From Lepiota brunneoincarnata (lineage: Eukaryota; Basidiomycota; Agaricomycetes; Agaricales; Agaricaceae), in contig JAEBUN010000020.1 in NCBI GenBank assembly GCA_023014365.1, forward strand, positions 682,001-746,000: DNA of 64,000 nt, in the 5' to 3' direction. The position numbers and the translations under genes were made by a program. The notes under the pieces were generated by a model that worked only from the letters and a program-made list of their open reading frames with translations, had not been told where the DNA came from and did no database searches. The first letter of the stretch is position 1; every line of letters begins with the position of its first letter. Positions 10,092 through 21,109 of this stretch are shown here, piece by piece.

Positions 10092-10774
10092 CCACTCTTT
10101 TGTGAGGACTTTCCTAGGCTGCTGGCAGCTAGCCAGCTTTCAGTACGTTCTCCAAGTTTTTTCATGTTTCCTTACTGAAGGTTTTGATATCCACCCCAGT
10201 ACGTGCCACCTTGGTCTCGGTGTCCTTCCTGCGCTGCTCATAAGTTGGAGTGCGAGCCTCTGGGCAAGGGTAAGAAGTGTTGCAGCTGCAACCTCTATAA
10301 TTACCCCTGCACCTTCACAGACCATCCGCAAGTCTTGGCTGGCATTGCGAACGCCCTAGTCATGTCTTCACTGACCAGTGAATACCGTAAGTTTCTTTGT
10401 TCACTATTTTTCTCCTTTCTTATTCTCTTTATTTTCTAGATCTGGCTGCTTTTGCATGTGTTGTGTCCTCCAGCTTGGTCAGCCTGGAGGCAAACTGCAT
10501 CACCTATGAGGCTTCAGCATTTCACCACTGTCGGGTGGTTTATCAGTTTGTCCAGGAAATGCAAGCTACCTGGACGGCCTTGGAAGGTAACAATGTGGCA
10601 TTCATCGAGATGGGGATGGCCAACTCCATTAAAGACATTGAGGCATTCTTTGAGTTCGCCAACAACTTTCTGGGAGTCCCGACATATGAAGAATTTGAGG
10701 AGCTCAAATCACTTCTCTTCCTCGCTTTCCCGATGACTCAGGATCCGGAGTCTATCTTGGAGGACTTAAACTAG
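10092..10774 (+). CDS. Antisense gene 1 of element A: Zn(II)2-Cys6-like protein, 5'-truncated
   Basis: From Met at 10203 the exon 10203-10386 encodes C-x2-C-x6-C-x8-C-x2-C-x6-C (CPSCAAHKLEC, then CCSCNLYNYPC), the spacing of a fungal binuclear zinc cluster. A canonical intron follows (10387-10439, GTAAGT to CTAG), then exon 10440-10774 gives a helical region (LVSLEANCITYEA; VYQFVQEMQATW; IKDIEAFFEFANNF; MTQDPESILEDLN) and a TAG stop. An upstream exon trace (DFPRLLAASQL) is cut by the LTR. The gene runs opposite to the retroelement genes and is conserved in element B. A DNA-binding role is inferred from cysteine spacing alone; the basic residues usual in GAL4-type clusters are few. Confidence 0.6.
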
Positions 10775-11099
10775 CCGCCCCCCTTTTATACCTTTATCTC
10801 TTGAATGTAACATCCTATTTTGTCCTGTAGATACATTCATAATTAAAGATTCTTGTCTCTTGGTATCCTTCTGAGTTAAGCTTGAGGCCTTTCTGAAGAC
10901 CCTGAGCTAAGCTAAGGCTTCCAGCCGCTTATATGCTCATTAGATATTTCTCTAACACTTCTGCGATACCTATTGCCCCTCAACACGCCATGATCCGCAA
11001 CGCGTAGCGACCCAGCTCATCCGCTCTGGTTTACTTACAAGCCCGAACCAGCCTGTCCACGATGTTTGAAAAAGCTCTTTGCGAAAAAGCTCACATCAA

Positions 11100-12774
11100 A
11101 TTGTCAAACTGAAGCACCCCTTGGGACCCATCTCCCCCTAGCCAAATTGAAATCAGTGCCCTCACCATTCCATCAGAATCCCTGTGCACACTGATAACCA
11201 CAAGACCCTGGCAACATGTTACCTAATAAGGCAACTGTGGTTCAGCAAGTCTGTCAAAGGCTGGCTACTCAAGATTACAGGTTTCCTAGGCCTCTCAGGT
11301 CATAAGCTTAGGGTGGAGGGTGCTCTTCATCCACTCATTATGATTTGTCATCACTGCCTACGGCCCTTTCTTATAAAAGCGAGGGAGCGATGCCTCATTC
11401 TAGCAGACACCCTTCGCAAGAAAATGGCTTCTTCTATCCCCCATCTCCAGGTCAAGCTCAACGATCTCATCAGCAATGCCAAAAGTTGTCTTCAGTGCCT
11501 GCAAAATGGCCAAGTTGCTCGTCCCCTTGTTGAGAAGGCTCTCTTTGCATTTGACACCCCTGGGGTATGTCTACTCTTTCCATGTTTCTCTTGCCGTTTC
11601 TAAATCATTTCTAGTCTGCTTATATTGAAGCATTATCGGAGGATAATGAGGCTATCAAGCTTCATGTCAACCAGGACTACATCTTCCGTATCCGCAAACT
11701 CCACGAAATTTACCAAAACAACTACCATTTGTCTTATGAGATGCCCGCAATCTATAAGGCACTCTCTGAATGCTGTAGCCGCATTAATTGCATTTGTTCT
11801 GAAGAATCCCACAAATCCAGGACCGAAGAGGCTCAGAACCCATCATCCACGACTAGCTCTACTTCCTCCAACGTTGCCAAAGGCTCTGCTGTCCCCAAAC
11901 ACATAAGCTTAGCGTTCTTTTGGCTCCAATCATCTCCTCATGTATAAGCTTAGCCTCACAAAGGTTGCAAGGCCCCTGTCTCTGCATGCTGTTGTGGTAG
12001 ACACCGATACTGAGCTTGCTGAGAGTATGACCAGTGCTTCCAACTCCTGAGCAACTGGTGCTGACACTGGTAATATAGCTGCTTCTCAACCTATTACATT
12101 GGCTGAGATAATCGCTCACCTTCAGGACATGATGGTTGATGAGGAGGTCTCTCAAGCTATTGTCGAAGAGGTTTGTGTAGTCTCGCCTTATTCGTAAGTG
12201 TTGTTTGTCTACCTCCGACATGGTGCGCCAGCTCTACTCCCCCTAACCACTGATTCTGACTTCATCCTTTGCTAGGAGGCTGTCAAAAAGTCCTCCTCGT
12301 CTAAAGGCACCATCCATCTTCTTCCCTATTGTCAAGTTCCTAATATGAACACTAAACACTGCTGTTATGCCCAGGCTGAACAGGTTCTAGCCAAAACCAA
12401 TGCCAATACTGCCAAGCGTGCCCGTACCAAGTTTACTTCCGATGAGCGCACCTTTGCAGGCTTATCTGGTGGGCAATTTCTTACTTCTATTCGCTAAGCT
12501 TAACAGTTCTGACACCTCTCCTGGGCAGCTTGTTTGCTCCAGGAACTCCAAAACCTCCTGTCTCACTCTCATGATGAGTACGAATCCAAATCTCGCGGTG
12601 ACGATGCTCGGTCAGTCAAATGTGACCTCAATTCGCTCAGCCAGGGACTTCATCGATGCTATTCCCTCACTTGAAGCCAACTTAAAGAGGTTCCAATTCC
12701 TCATTCAAGAGTGCATCCATCTCAAAAGCCTTTTGTGCAACCTTTCCAACTTGGACAAGTCCTCCCCTGCTTAA
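11100..12774 (+). CDS. Antisense gene 2 of element A, multi-exon, unknown function
   Basis: The plus strand holds a second spliced gene with a counterpart in element B. Clear exons: about 11424-11566 (MASSIPHLQVKLNDLISNA; LQNGQVARPLVEKALFAF), intron 11567-11621 (GTATGT to CTAG), then SAYIEALSEDNEAIKLH, NYHLSYEMPAIYKALSECC and a Ser/Thr-rich stretch to about 11940. Further exon-like sequence (ITLAEIIAHLQDMM near 12095; ARTKFTSDERTFAGLSGG near 12425; FQFLIQECIHLKSLL to the TAA ending 12774) shows helical, leucine-rich segments. TAAGCTTA palindromes at 11944 and 12494 put stop codons into the likely frame. I recognise no family. Exon joints after 11940 are unresolved. Confidence 0.4.
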
Positions 12775-12850
12775 GCTTAATGCTTTTACAGTCCCCAGGA
12801 TAGTTTTCCTTTGATAAGTAGATAGTTCTGTCCACAATATCAGGTTTTTT

Positions 12851-14230
12851 CTATCCCTCCAACTCTTCTGGCTCCCATCTGTCACTAGGCTCATCCTCAG
12901 TAGTCTCCTCCAGGGTCTTCAGTCCCTCTGGCGACAGATCTAACAACTCTTGTAACTCCAGTGGCAATGGCATATGTTTTCTGGCTAAGTAGGGAATTAC
13001 TCTGAACACCGCCACTTTATTCTGCCATACAGAGCCATCCAACTCTGCCAGGATATATGATCCTCCCTTTGATCTAGATATGACCACCATGGGTCCTAGA
13101 TACCTGGGTTTCATCTTCCTGTCTGCTGAGCTCTCTATAGCTGTGTTTCTCACTAATACTAAATCTCCCAGGCTGAAGCGATAATCTTTTATCTTATGCG
13201 CTGCTTGTCATTCCATCTCCCAGGCTGAAGCGATAATCTTTTATCTTATGCGCTGCTTGTCATTCCATCTCCCAAGCCTTGCTAAGCTTAGTGTCTGAAA
13301 CATGCTGACGCACCTCAACATGCCGAACATGTTTTGCCAAAGCCTGAGCTCGGTATCCTATCAACTTGGCTGTGGTTAAGTACTTATTTGGTAGTTGTAC
13401 TAGCCAAGTGGCCTCTTTGACATCCAGAGGTAGTGTCGGGTGCGCTCCAGTTACCAGAAAGTACAGGGAACACCCCATTCCTTTTCTAATGGTTATCCAA
13501 TCTGCCCACATAACGTGTGGTAGGTGCCAATACCACTTTTTGACATCTCCATCTGTAGCTTTGTACAACATTTGCCGCACATCCCAGTGGGCTCTTTCAA
13601 TAATCCTGTTCGCTTTGGAATTGTAAGGAGATATTGTTACTCCTTTTATCCCATATTTTTCTTCCAGCCATCAAACAGCTTTCTTAAATGGAGAACTGTT
13701 GTCCGTGACAATCTTCACTATACAGCCCCATCAGCAAATGATATCTTCAAATAACCACTGTGCAATCGAACTAGCATTTTCTTTTCTCAAAGCTTTTGCC
13801 TCCATCCAGGATGACAGTCCACACCTTCCATGCACAATGTAGCTACACCCATTAGAACTTGGTGTCATATGTAGCATGTCCACATGTAGTACTTGGAATA
13901 TCGATGGCGTGGGTGTTACTATTGGCGGCGTCTTGATGATCGCCTTTTGCCGTTGCTGGCATAGATGGCACAATTGCACATACCAAGCTACGTCTCCTTC
14001 AACTTCTGGCCACCAGAACCTCTGCATTATAAGCTTAGTGGTTGCGTATGTTCCTCTGTGTCCTAGGAAGTTGTGGCTGGCTCACAACATATACATACGC
14101 TGCTCCTTATCCACTACTAGCTGATGTTGACCGCTAGGACTCGTCCTATACAGTCTCCCCTCTTCATCCAAGAAGAAATGCTCCACCATATACTTAAGCT
14201 TACGCAGATCCGGCTCATCCAAGCCTTCAG
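12851..14230 (-). pseudogene. Element A integrase
   Basis: Minus-strand integrase in pieces. Zinc-binding region near 13950-14075 (SHNFLGHRGTYATTKL, then CHLCQQRQK: H-x4-H and C-x2-C). Core start QVLHVDMLHM (first Asp) and ALRKENASSIAQWLFEDIIC, then TGA at 13731-13733 where element B has CGA. The core resumes with an Asp region (DNSSPFKKA) and IIERAHWDV (Glu) to 13580, then TNPLD-type tail and a GPY/F-like module ([19 protein letters not shown], 13153-12851) ending in an acidic tail. At 13166-13270 a 59-bp segment is duplicated in tandem (ggctgaagcgataatc repeated), another lesion. Not functional as it stands. Confidence 0.75.
13143..13275. repeat. Tandem duplication of about 59 bp inside element A integrase
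   Basis: The string ccaggctgaagcgataatc followed by ttttatcttatgcgctgc occurs twice in a row (starting about 13168 and 13227). Element B has a single copy (about 54184-54245). It is therefore a copy-specific tandem duplication in A, adding one extra unit to the integrase C-terminal region. Confidence 0.7.
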
Positions 14231-14291
14231 CTGTGCTACTGCCCCCTGTTTTCAGGAATTCCCTGACTTTGGGTATTCTTCCGTCTTGTAT

Positions 14292-14951
14292 TCATGCAGT
14301 ATCTGTCCTACGCGATTCATCATACGCTTCCTCTATCTCGGTCAACTTTTCCTCTTCGAAATCTGGCACTAGCCTGACATCTGTCATTAAGCTTAGTACT
14401 TGTCGATGGTTTTCTGGGCATGCTGGGTCTTCTATAACCCTAAGCTTAGCCTGTTGTTCATCCAAGTACTCCTCCCAAGCTTGATCCAGCTCATACTTGA
14501 AATCATACACATCATGCACCAGACCCTGGTTGAAGCCAGAGCGACTGTCAATCTCATCACAGAAGGCTTCCAAGGGTAACGGATCTGCAGCCCCCAGATC
14601 TTCTTTAATCAACTCGAACTCCTCTCCCCCGTCCCTGGATCCGTCATCAAAACGATGGGCTGTCTCATCACTGGGATAGTAACATCGTCTGGACAGTCCA
14701 TCCGGCCCAAATGTCTTCCCTTCTTTGTGTACTAGTGTGAAGTGGAATGATCTAATGAAGTCCACCCAATGGTTTACAGTAGCATTCGGGAGTTTTCCTA
14801 GGTTGTTTAACATCCCAAAGAGAAACTTCACGTCTGTTTCCACTACTAGATTTCTCAATCCCCACAATAAATATTTCTCCTGTTCCAGCACCATTCTTAA
14901 GCTGCATAGCTCTTGCTTGGGCTGAGAATACCTCTGCTGTCTCTCATCCAA
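14292..14951 (-). pseudogene. Element A RNase H and RH-IN linker
   Basis: A 219-codon frame: ERQQRYSQPKQELCSL (RNase H Glu region), NLVVETDVKFLFGML (Asp), VDFIRSFHFTLVHKEGKTFGPDGLSRR (RH C-terminal Asp region), then a long acidic linker (DQAWEEYLDEQQAKLRV). The first RNase H Asp (VAVDTSWRAVGYYIY) is at the end of the preceding RT frame, which is offset by one base near 14970 relative to element B (GCAAGTTT in A against GTGAAGTTT in B). A single-base deletion therefore breaks RT from RH. Confidence 0.8.
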
Positions 14952-16465
14952 TAATATTGACCCAAACTTGCATAATGTATAAGCTTAGCATCTTCTACAT
15001 CTCTCTGATATATATAGTATCCCACCGCCCGCCATGAGGTATCCACGGCTACTACTATGGGTTGTTTACTTGGGAATTTGGGGTTCCTGGTTGGGAAACA
15101 GTGCTGAATCGCATCCTTCAGCTCCTGCTGCACTTTCCATTCGTTTTCTCCCCATTCAAACTCTTGTCCCTTCTTAAGCTTTTCGTATAGAGGTGCAGCA
15201 ATGGCTATGAACTTCGGGATATGATTCCTGCAGCGCGTAGCTCTTCCTAGAAAACCCCTTAGCTCTGAGACATTCTCGCAATCCCCCCATCTTAAAATTT
15301 TTCCGATGGTGTCTGTGGCAGGCAACCGTCCTTTATAGGACCATTCAAAACCCACTACAGTGATTTCATCAGCGCAGATAGTCATTTTGGGCCCAGAGAA
15401 GGTTCCTCCTATGTATTTCATCCTCTGTAGAATCCTATTGACTGTCTGCATGTGTTCCCATACAAATTGTTGGATCCCTGGGTTCTTTTTCAATGTCTCT
15501 TCAGTACCATCTGGCAACTCGTATCTGGTTTTTGGTCCCCTGATAGGTACATCATCTATGTACGGCATCGTGTATTCTGGTATCTCACTGGCTAGGATTG
15601 CTGTTACATCCTCATGAAATATAGGCACTGAATTGGTCCATCCCATAGGTAGCGTCACTAAGTGTAGCACTCCAAAAGGCATCTGGAACATTGTTAAGTC
15701 CCGAGACAACTCAGCTAACAATTGCTCATCATATCCAACATACAGATCCAGGATGCCTCCACAAGCCCTGCCTGCAAAGTGCATTGCCAAATCTTCCGTT
15801 GCTGGCGGCAGCCCTGAATGCGCTATTGTTACTCTGTTCAGCGGTTCCAAGCTGTGTACCAGTCTCAAACTTTTTCCATCTTTCTTTACCACACAGAACC
15901 ATCTGGATCTATAGGATGAGTTCGATGGCTCGTATACCCCAGCACTAATCTTTCTTTTTATGATGGCACAGACTTCATCATAGATTGCTGGTGGAATTGG
16001 AATGGGCTTTTCAACCCACAGAGTATGTTCTACCATCGGTATCTCGATTGGCAGGAAGAAATCTTCCCTAAAACATCTCTTTTCCTCATCTGTCCAGGCG
16101 AATGCCTTTTCTTGAAGCATCATGATGTGGTGCATCAGCTTTCTTTCCTCTGGCCACAAGAAATCCCCTACATGGGCTTCATCCAGCTTAAGCTTACGCT
16201 CCTCAGTATATCTGCCTGTCGGGACAAACTCTGGAGGATGCATGCTAAGCTCAGGCATTTCTGCCAGCAGGTCCCCTTTTATTTCTTGTTTTATCCTGAA
16301 TCTCTCCAGTAGATCACCCAACACTGGCCTCACTTTTAAGGCTACTGGTTTATATTTCTTCCCAGCCAGGCATTGTACCGTATCTTCATCATCTTCTTCT
16401 GTTTTGAAGACAGTTATTCCCTGGTCCTCTGTGCCCTGCGCATTGGCTATGCGTCCTAGGCACAA
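14897..16465 (-). CDS. Element A reverse transcriptase (RT domain intact)
   Basis: A 522-codon frame that holds the full RT palm and fingers: KISAGVYEPSNSSYRSRWF and KKDGKSLRLVHSLEPLN (fingers), motif A ILDLYVGYDEQ with catalytic D240, MPFGVLHLVTLPMGWTNS (motif B), and YIDD at 302-305 with both Asp. RT connection and the first RNase H Asp follow. The last 20 or so residues are out of frame because of a one-base deletion. In element B motif A is deleted, so A has the better RT. Family: Ty3/gypsy-like RT with an unusual DLYVGYD motif A and YIDDVPIRG box; relative D in this window shares DLFVGFD. Confidence 0.85.
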   Translation of the reverse strand: MCLGRIANAQGTEDQGITVFKTEEDDEDTVQCLAGKKYKPVALKVRPVLGDLLERFRIKQEIKGDLLAEMPELSMHPPEFVPTGRYTEERKLKLDEAHVGDFLWPEERKLMHHIMMLQEKAFAWTDEEKRCFREDFFLPIEIPMVEHTLWVEKPIPIPPAIYDEVCAIIKRKISAGVYEPSNSSYRSRWFCVVKKDGKSLRLVHSLEPLNRVTIAHSGLPPATEDLAMHFAGRACGGILDLYVGYDEQLLAELSRDLTMFQMPFGVLHLVTLPMGWTNSVPIFHEDVTAILASEIPEYTMPYIDDVPIRGPKTRYELPDGTEETLKKNPGIQQFVWEHMQTVNRILQRMKYIGGTFSGPKMTICADEITVVGFEWSYKGRLPATDTIGKILRWGDCENVSELRGFLGRATRCRNHIPKFIAIAAPLYEKLKKGQEFEWGENEWKVQQELKDAIQHCFPTRNPKFPSKQPIVVAVDTSWRAVGYYIYQRDVEDAKLIHYASLGQYYWMRDSRGILSPSKSYAA

Positions 16466-16644
16466 TAACGCTGTCGCTTTATCTTCTTGTGGACAGTCCT
16501 CATCACGTATGACTCAGTCAATGAACATTAGCTGTAGCTCGGCCTCTGAGAAGCTTCCTTTTGCTAAGCTTAGTGTTTGTGTGACAACAGGGCCCTTCTC
16601 ATCATCATAGTCTATTATACAAGCCACCTCTCCTTGTCCCTTAG

Positions 16645-17583
16645 TCAACTCATCGAGGTTTCTTGAAAATTTTGACTGTTTTCTCTAAGCTTAAGAGGAT
16701 TACACTCCCCTCGAGCATACGTTGGCAACACAACCCTTTCTCTGGTATTTGGGTCCGTAATAACCAAGGTTTGCTCACCACTGGCGCTATTCCTGACTTT
16801 GCTAGCAGTCATTACATCAAACGGTTGTCCCAGCAGTACTCGATACGCGGGGTTGCGAACTATGTGAACTTGCAAATAGATTGTGACTTCCCTGCAGGTA
16901 AAGCCTACATTCTTTGCCAACCCACAAGTCTTTTCAACCTGCCCATTCGCACTCTGCAAATTAATTGTAGTGTCTGGGTCCCAAGAAACTTGACATGCAA
17001 TCACCGCTTCCTGACTCATAGATACAATCTGTGACCCACTATCTAGCAAGGCCTCTTCCTGCCAAATCCCATTTATCAGAGTCGGAACTACTCTCAACGG
17101 TTTGCATTCTTTAGCAATAAACACTTGCCGTCCCCTGTCTCTTCTGGGAAGTGACTCCAAATACTGCATGATTGGATCCTGAGCTACCCAGGCTTGCATT
17201 GCCAAGCCTTCTCGGAGCACTGTATCATACTTCCGAGAGCCGTCTGCCAACTCCGTTATCATAACCTGTACTGGCCCACTATTAATTTCCATATCTTCTG
17301 TATCATCTTCCAAGGGCCCAACTCCTGCTATTAAGCTTTGATTTGTGGGTACCCATTTTCTCATAATTCGCTCTCTATAAGCGTTCCTGTATAAAGGTGA
17401 CAATGCCAAGAGTTCTCCATGCAATACTGAGGCTTCTTGCTTCAGTACCCTGCTGAGTACTTCCTCAACATCAACATTCCTCTCTATAGGGGTCTGGTGC
17501 TTATATGCAGGCTCCTTCTTGGATGATTCCATCCTTCTGACAGGCAGCGGTGGTACCTCAAGGACTGGGTACAGTGGTTTCAC
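16645..17583 (-). CDS. Element A aspartic protease region
   Basis: A 312-codon open frame. The protease core is in the second half: ALLDSGSQIVSMS gives the catalytic D181-S182-G183, then QVHIVRNPAYRVLLGQPFD gives the hydrophobic-hydrophobic-G flap/C-terminal motif of retropepsins. The N-terminal half (VLSRVLKQEASVLHGELLAL; YRERIMRKWVP) is the Gag-PR spacer. In element B the same site reads DSR. The active site of A is intact. Confidence 0.8.
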   Translation of the reverse strand: MKPLYPVLEVPPLPVRRMESSKKEPAYKHQTPIERNVDVEEVLSRVLKQEASVLHGELLALSPLYRNAYRERIMRKWVPTNQSLIAGVGPLEDDTEDMEINSGPVQVMITELADGSRKYDTVLREGLAMQAWVAQDPIMQYLESLPRRDRGRQVFIAKECKPLRVVPTLINGIWQEEALLDSGSQIVSMSQEAVIACQVSWDPDTTINLQSANGQVEKTCGLAKNVGFTCREVTIYLQVHIVRNPAYRVLLGQPFDVMTASKVRNSASGEQTLVITDPNTRERVVLPTYARGECNPLKLRENSQNFQETSMS

Positions 17584-17587
17584 ATTC

Positions 17588-19700
17588 CTATATGGTAATT
17601 CCCCTGCTACTGCACACAGGTGGTTTCTCCATTGTCTGCCCTATTTCCTCATTTTCTGATTCTTCTGATCGCTCGGAATCCAACACGTCCTCAGGAGTCT
17701 GTCCTCTGGCAAAGGCGATCTTCTTCTTCAGAGCCAGCTCCTTCCTCGAACCCTTTAGAAACCCAACTCTGAGTTCCAAGTCTTCACGCCACTCCTGGTG
17801 TCCAAATACTGGCTTGCCGAGGGCGTCCCATCCATCAAACCACTAAGCTTAGCCTGTATCTGGGCCAATTGCTTGGCCAAAGACTGTATCTCGACATTAT
17901 CATCCTTTCTGGTCATAAGCTTAACCTTTGGGGCACTCCCAGCATGGATGGCAGCTGTTTCCAACATCTCCATGCCTGCTTCAAACGGCGGATTTCTTCT
18001 TCCGCTAGTGACCTTTGGTTTTCTGACCTCAGGAATGCTTTCTGTGCAAATACTGCTGCCGCTGGCACTTGCGGTAACTCAGGCTCAACCTCTGGCAGTT
18101 CTGGTACCTGAACAAAGAGTTGTCCCTTTGTCGCATAGTACTTCGCTACTTTCTCTTTAATAGGCCCTTCCCCTTGAGGGATACTCGAGCCATCTCCCAT
18201 ATATATTTTGTTCCCTTCAACTCTAATTTGGCTGGCTTGTTTATCTGCCTCCATGTTCAGGGCAGAATAACCAACTATGCCCCAATAACCAACAGTAGAA
18301 ACACTTGTGATTGGAAAGTGACCCTGCCAGCCCACTTCCAGTATTCCTCTGAGTGTGATTATAGCCAGCATGATTATGTCCGTCTTTCATCAAACTCTCT
18401 AAGTATGATTTTAAAGTATGCCCCTGGATATTCATGAGGTCCTTAAGCTCAGCGAGGCCTCCTGCCATCTGTGAGACTTCATCCTGAAACTTCTGCTTTA
18501 AGCTTTGCAGCTCTCACTTTACTACAGGGTCATAAGTCCCTGTTCCGGACGTCGCAGGTGGATGGCTCATCGATGCTGAGTTCACCTGCCTTGACTCCTG
18601 ATGAATGGGATTGCATAAGTGTTTTGCCAATCAAAATTTCGATGGCTTTATCCATGACGATCCTCCAATCATAGGGGTCCTCTTTGCGTAAATCCTTCGC
18701 AGTTAGTGCTGACCCATCGCTTCGCGGTTCTACGTGCCCTGGTGATTGCTAATCTTGCATTGAGTACATCTTGGAACACGGAGTCCAGTGCGCTTGTAAA
18801 TAACTCGACTAGCTCCTGGTTTGAGACTACCACCGGTGACTTCAGGCACTTTCTGCTTCTAGAATGAATCACCTTTTGAAGTCCAAGACTCTATGCTCCT
18901 CATTCATTGCAATGCCTCTACTCTCTGTGCAGAGTTCCCTCAATCATTGCACTGAGCCCTGTTCGGCTGCCACAGTCTCGGGATACTCTTTCTTCAATCT
19001 CTCTATGAAGCCTGTCCAGCTTCCTGCTGGGAACTCTGCAAAACTCATCCACTCTTCACAGATATCCTGGTCCACATATGACACTGCCCAATTTATCCTT
19101 TCTGCATCGTCCGTCGTCTTCATTATCAGTGAAGAGCTGTTCAAGCGTCCAGAGATAATTTCTCAATGTCTGTGGTTTTGATGCATCCCATCTGGGAGCA
19201 TTATTGCTAAAGGGAATTGGCATATGCTCAGTGTCCCATTTTTCTAGCTGTAGTTGTCATAGACAGCGTAGTTTGGTTTGTCTGTACAGTCGGAGTTGAC
19301 TGTGATATCTGTGGTACCTGTAGAGGCACCAGGAGGGTTCGTATGAAACAAGTTTTGGTTTGTAAATGCTAAGCTTAGCGTAGGAATGGTCTGACCATCC
19401 TGGCTTTTGGTGTGCAGAATATGCGCTATGTTGCAAGCTGAGGCTGGAAGCCTTATAGTAATTCTGGGAGCAGTAGAGATTGGCGGTGCGACTTCTCTCG
19501 ATACTGCAACTGCTAAACCACTCGCTGTGCTTGCAGTTATAGAACTAGTAGGATCTTTTCGCTTTCGAGAGGTACTAGTGGTGATGAGGCCTTCAGAACC
19601 TTCTGGACAATTAGAATTCCGAGTAGTTCTCTGTTTTGGGGGGTCGACCTTCCTGAGACTGCTCTCGAAGGACGTTTTGGGTGACTTTACTGGTCTTTGC
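17588..19700 (-). pseudogene. Element A gag with CCHC zinc knuckle
   Basis: Minus-strand gag in several frames. N-terminal matrix/capsid-like part near 19200-18930 (INWAVSYVDQDICEEWM; GSWTGFIERLKKEYPET), middle part (VELFTSALDSVFQDVLNAR near 18830-18720), coiled region (AELKDLMNIQGHTLKSYLES, 18440) and a zinc knuckle CFYCWLLGHSWLFC (C-x2-C-x4-H-x4-C, about 18260-18310). After that come a Glu/Pro segment (VQVPELPEVEPELPQ) and an acidic tail (SERSEESENEE, 17650-17690). Several frameshifts separate these. The same order is found in copies B and C. Confidence 0.7.
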
Positions 19701-19789
19701 TTGAACCTTTTTCTGCTTTGCAGGTGAAAGGCAGGCCAGTGTCCAAGTCGTTTGGTGTTTGTCTCATGAAATTCAACTGAAAACCCCCC

Positions 19790-19805
19790 TCAGTGGTGGG
19801 CTCCA
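19790..19805 (-). promoter_or_regulatory. Primer-binding site of element A
   Basis: Directly inside the right LTR, after a two-base spacer, the minus strand reads TGGAGCCCACCACTGAGG. LTR reverse transcription starts at such TGG sites pairing with a tRNA 3' CCA end. The same TGGAGCCCACC follows the LTRs of B, C and D, also after two bases. Which tRNA is used cannot be told from this window. Confidence 0.6.
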
Positions 19806-19807
19806 GA

Positions 19808-21109
19808 TGAAAAGGTGGAAACTTTTGTGGGTTTTAATATAGATAAATGGCTTGTTCCCACTAAGCTTAGTCAAAATTCAATAAGCTTAAGTTAATACAA
19901 GTAGTATTAGATAGATAATGAACAGTTTCGTCTTTTAGGGTGTTCAGGGGGTGCATTCTGACAGCAAAATTCAAGAGAATAGTGTTTTTAGAGGTTAACG
20001 AACAGCCGTTGAAGTTATCTTAGCTGTATGGTGCAACAATAAAAGGACAATCCCTGTCAATTCAAAGCATGGGGTCTCTAGTCTCTGGTCTCTGGTCTCT
20101 GAACTCTGTTCTCTGTCTCTGTCTCTGTCTCTAGCACTCTGGAACTCTAAACTCTGGACTCTGTTCTCTGTTTCTGTCTCTGGGTTGGTCGACAACTGAA
20201 GAAATCACACTTAACGACACACACTAAATAGTCCTCTGAAACCGTTCTTGATCACGGCTCGCAGACTTGCATGTGGAAGTGGGGGTGAGACCTCTTGCTT
20301 CTCCACAAACAAGCGCAACTGTATTTATATTGTTTAGATACATGTGAGAGATAGTAAATATGAAATAGAAAACAATAAGCTTAATTGTTACAGGTACTGC
20401 AGAATATTTTGGAAGGTTCAGCAGCATTTCTACCTTGCCCTGGGTTATGGGTTGTTCTCTGATTGACAAATGGCAATCCAGCCAGATGTGTTCCATGCTC
20501 ATCTGCATTATTCTGCATCCACGCGAGTGTGTTAAACCTCCAGATCAATTATGATCGGAATGTATGGCATATGTACAATCCCTTGATCTGTTGTAATTAA
20601 TCTCAGTCAGGCAGTATGCCGAGGTGCCGGGACCCACAAAGCACTCGTTAATTATGAGTCTTTGATATGTCTAGGGTTTTGGGCATCAAGTGTCACCTCC
20701 CAAACATTGGATGTTCCGTTCCGTGGTCCGGTCATCATTATTGGGCTCGCTATGGGCGTAATACCCCTGCGACAGCCGCTATGTACATTCTTTAGGTTCC
20801 AACAAATCCAAGTTCATCAGAAAACTGCTTGTAAGGTCCCTTGATGCGACCAGAGTATACTCAATAGGCTATGTAAAGTCCAGAATCCCTCCAGGAGAGC
20901 GTTCTGATAGCTTGGTTCACTAAGCTTAGTGATAATAAGCTGGTTTGAACACTTCCGAGGCTTGAATATCCTCAGTTTGGTCGAACTGGCTACTATGGGA
21001 CATAGTACCAATCCTCTATAGGGTTCTTTAATGATATAGCCAATGATTCTATGTAGAGAATCGTTCCAGAGTACAGGAATTCATGTATAGGCGTGAAATT
21101 GGCATATCA
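19808..21109 (-). repeat. LTR of element A (right, 5' LTR in element sense)
   Basis: 1302 bp, TGAAAAGG to GCATATCA. TAAGCTTA palindromes at about 19861, 19882, 20377 and 20919 match the positions in the other LTRs. The ggtctct/ctctgt array is at about 20069-20185. TATA-like tatttatattg (plus-strand view) lies near 20320. It differs from the left LTR at many single positions, mostly transitions, so the two LTRs are not fresh. Confidence 0.87.

Larger units (their letters stand above)
8790..21109 (-). mobile_element. Element A: large LTR retrotransposon with antisense genes
   Basis: Two 1302 bp LTRs (8790-10091, 19808-21109) enclose 9.7 kb. On the minus strand, right to left: primer-binding site, gag with zinc knuckle, protease, RT, RNase H, integrase with GPY/F-like tail. 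On the plus strand between integrase and the left LTR lie intron-containing antisense genes (10092-12774). LTR termini are TGAAAAGGT and GCATATCA. The sequence flanking the left LTR is gag of element E with CCAG, while the right flank is GCAC followed by unrelated sequence, so this is not a simple insertion with matching target duplication. Compared with element B it lacks about 1.7 kb next to the 3' LTR. Confidence 0.85.
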
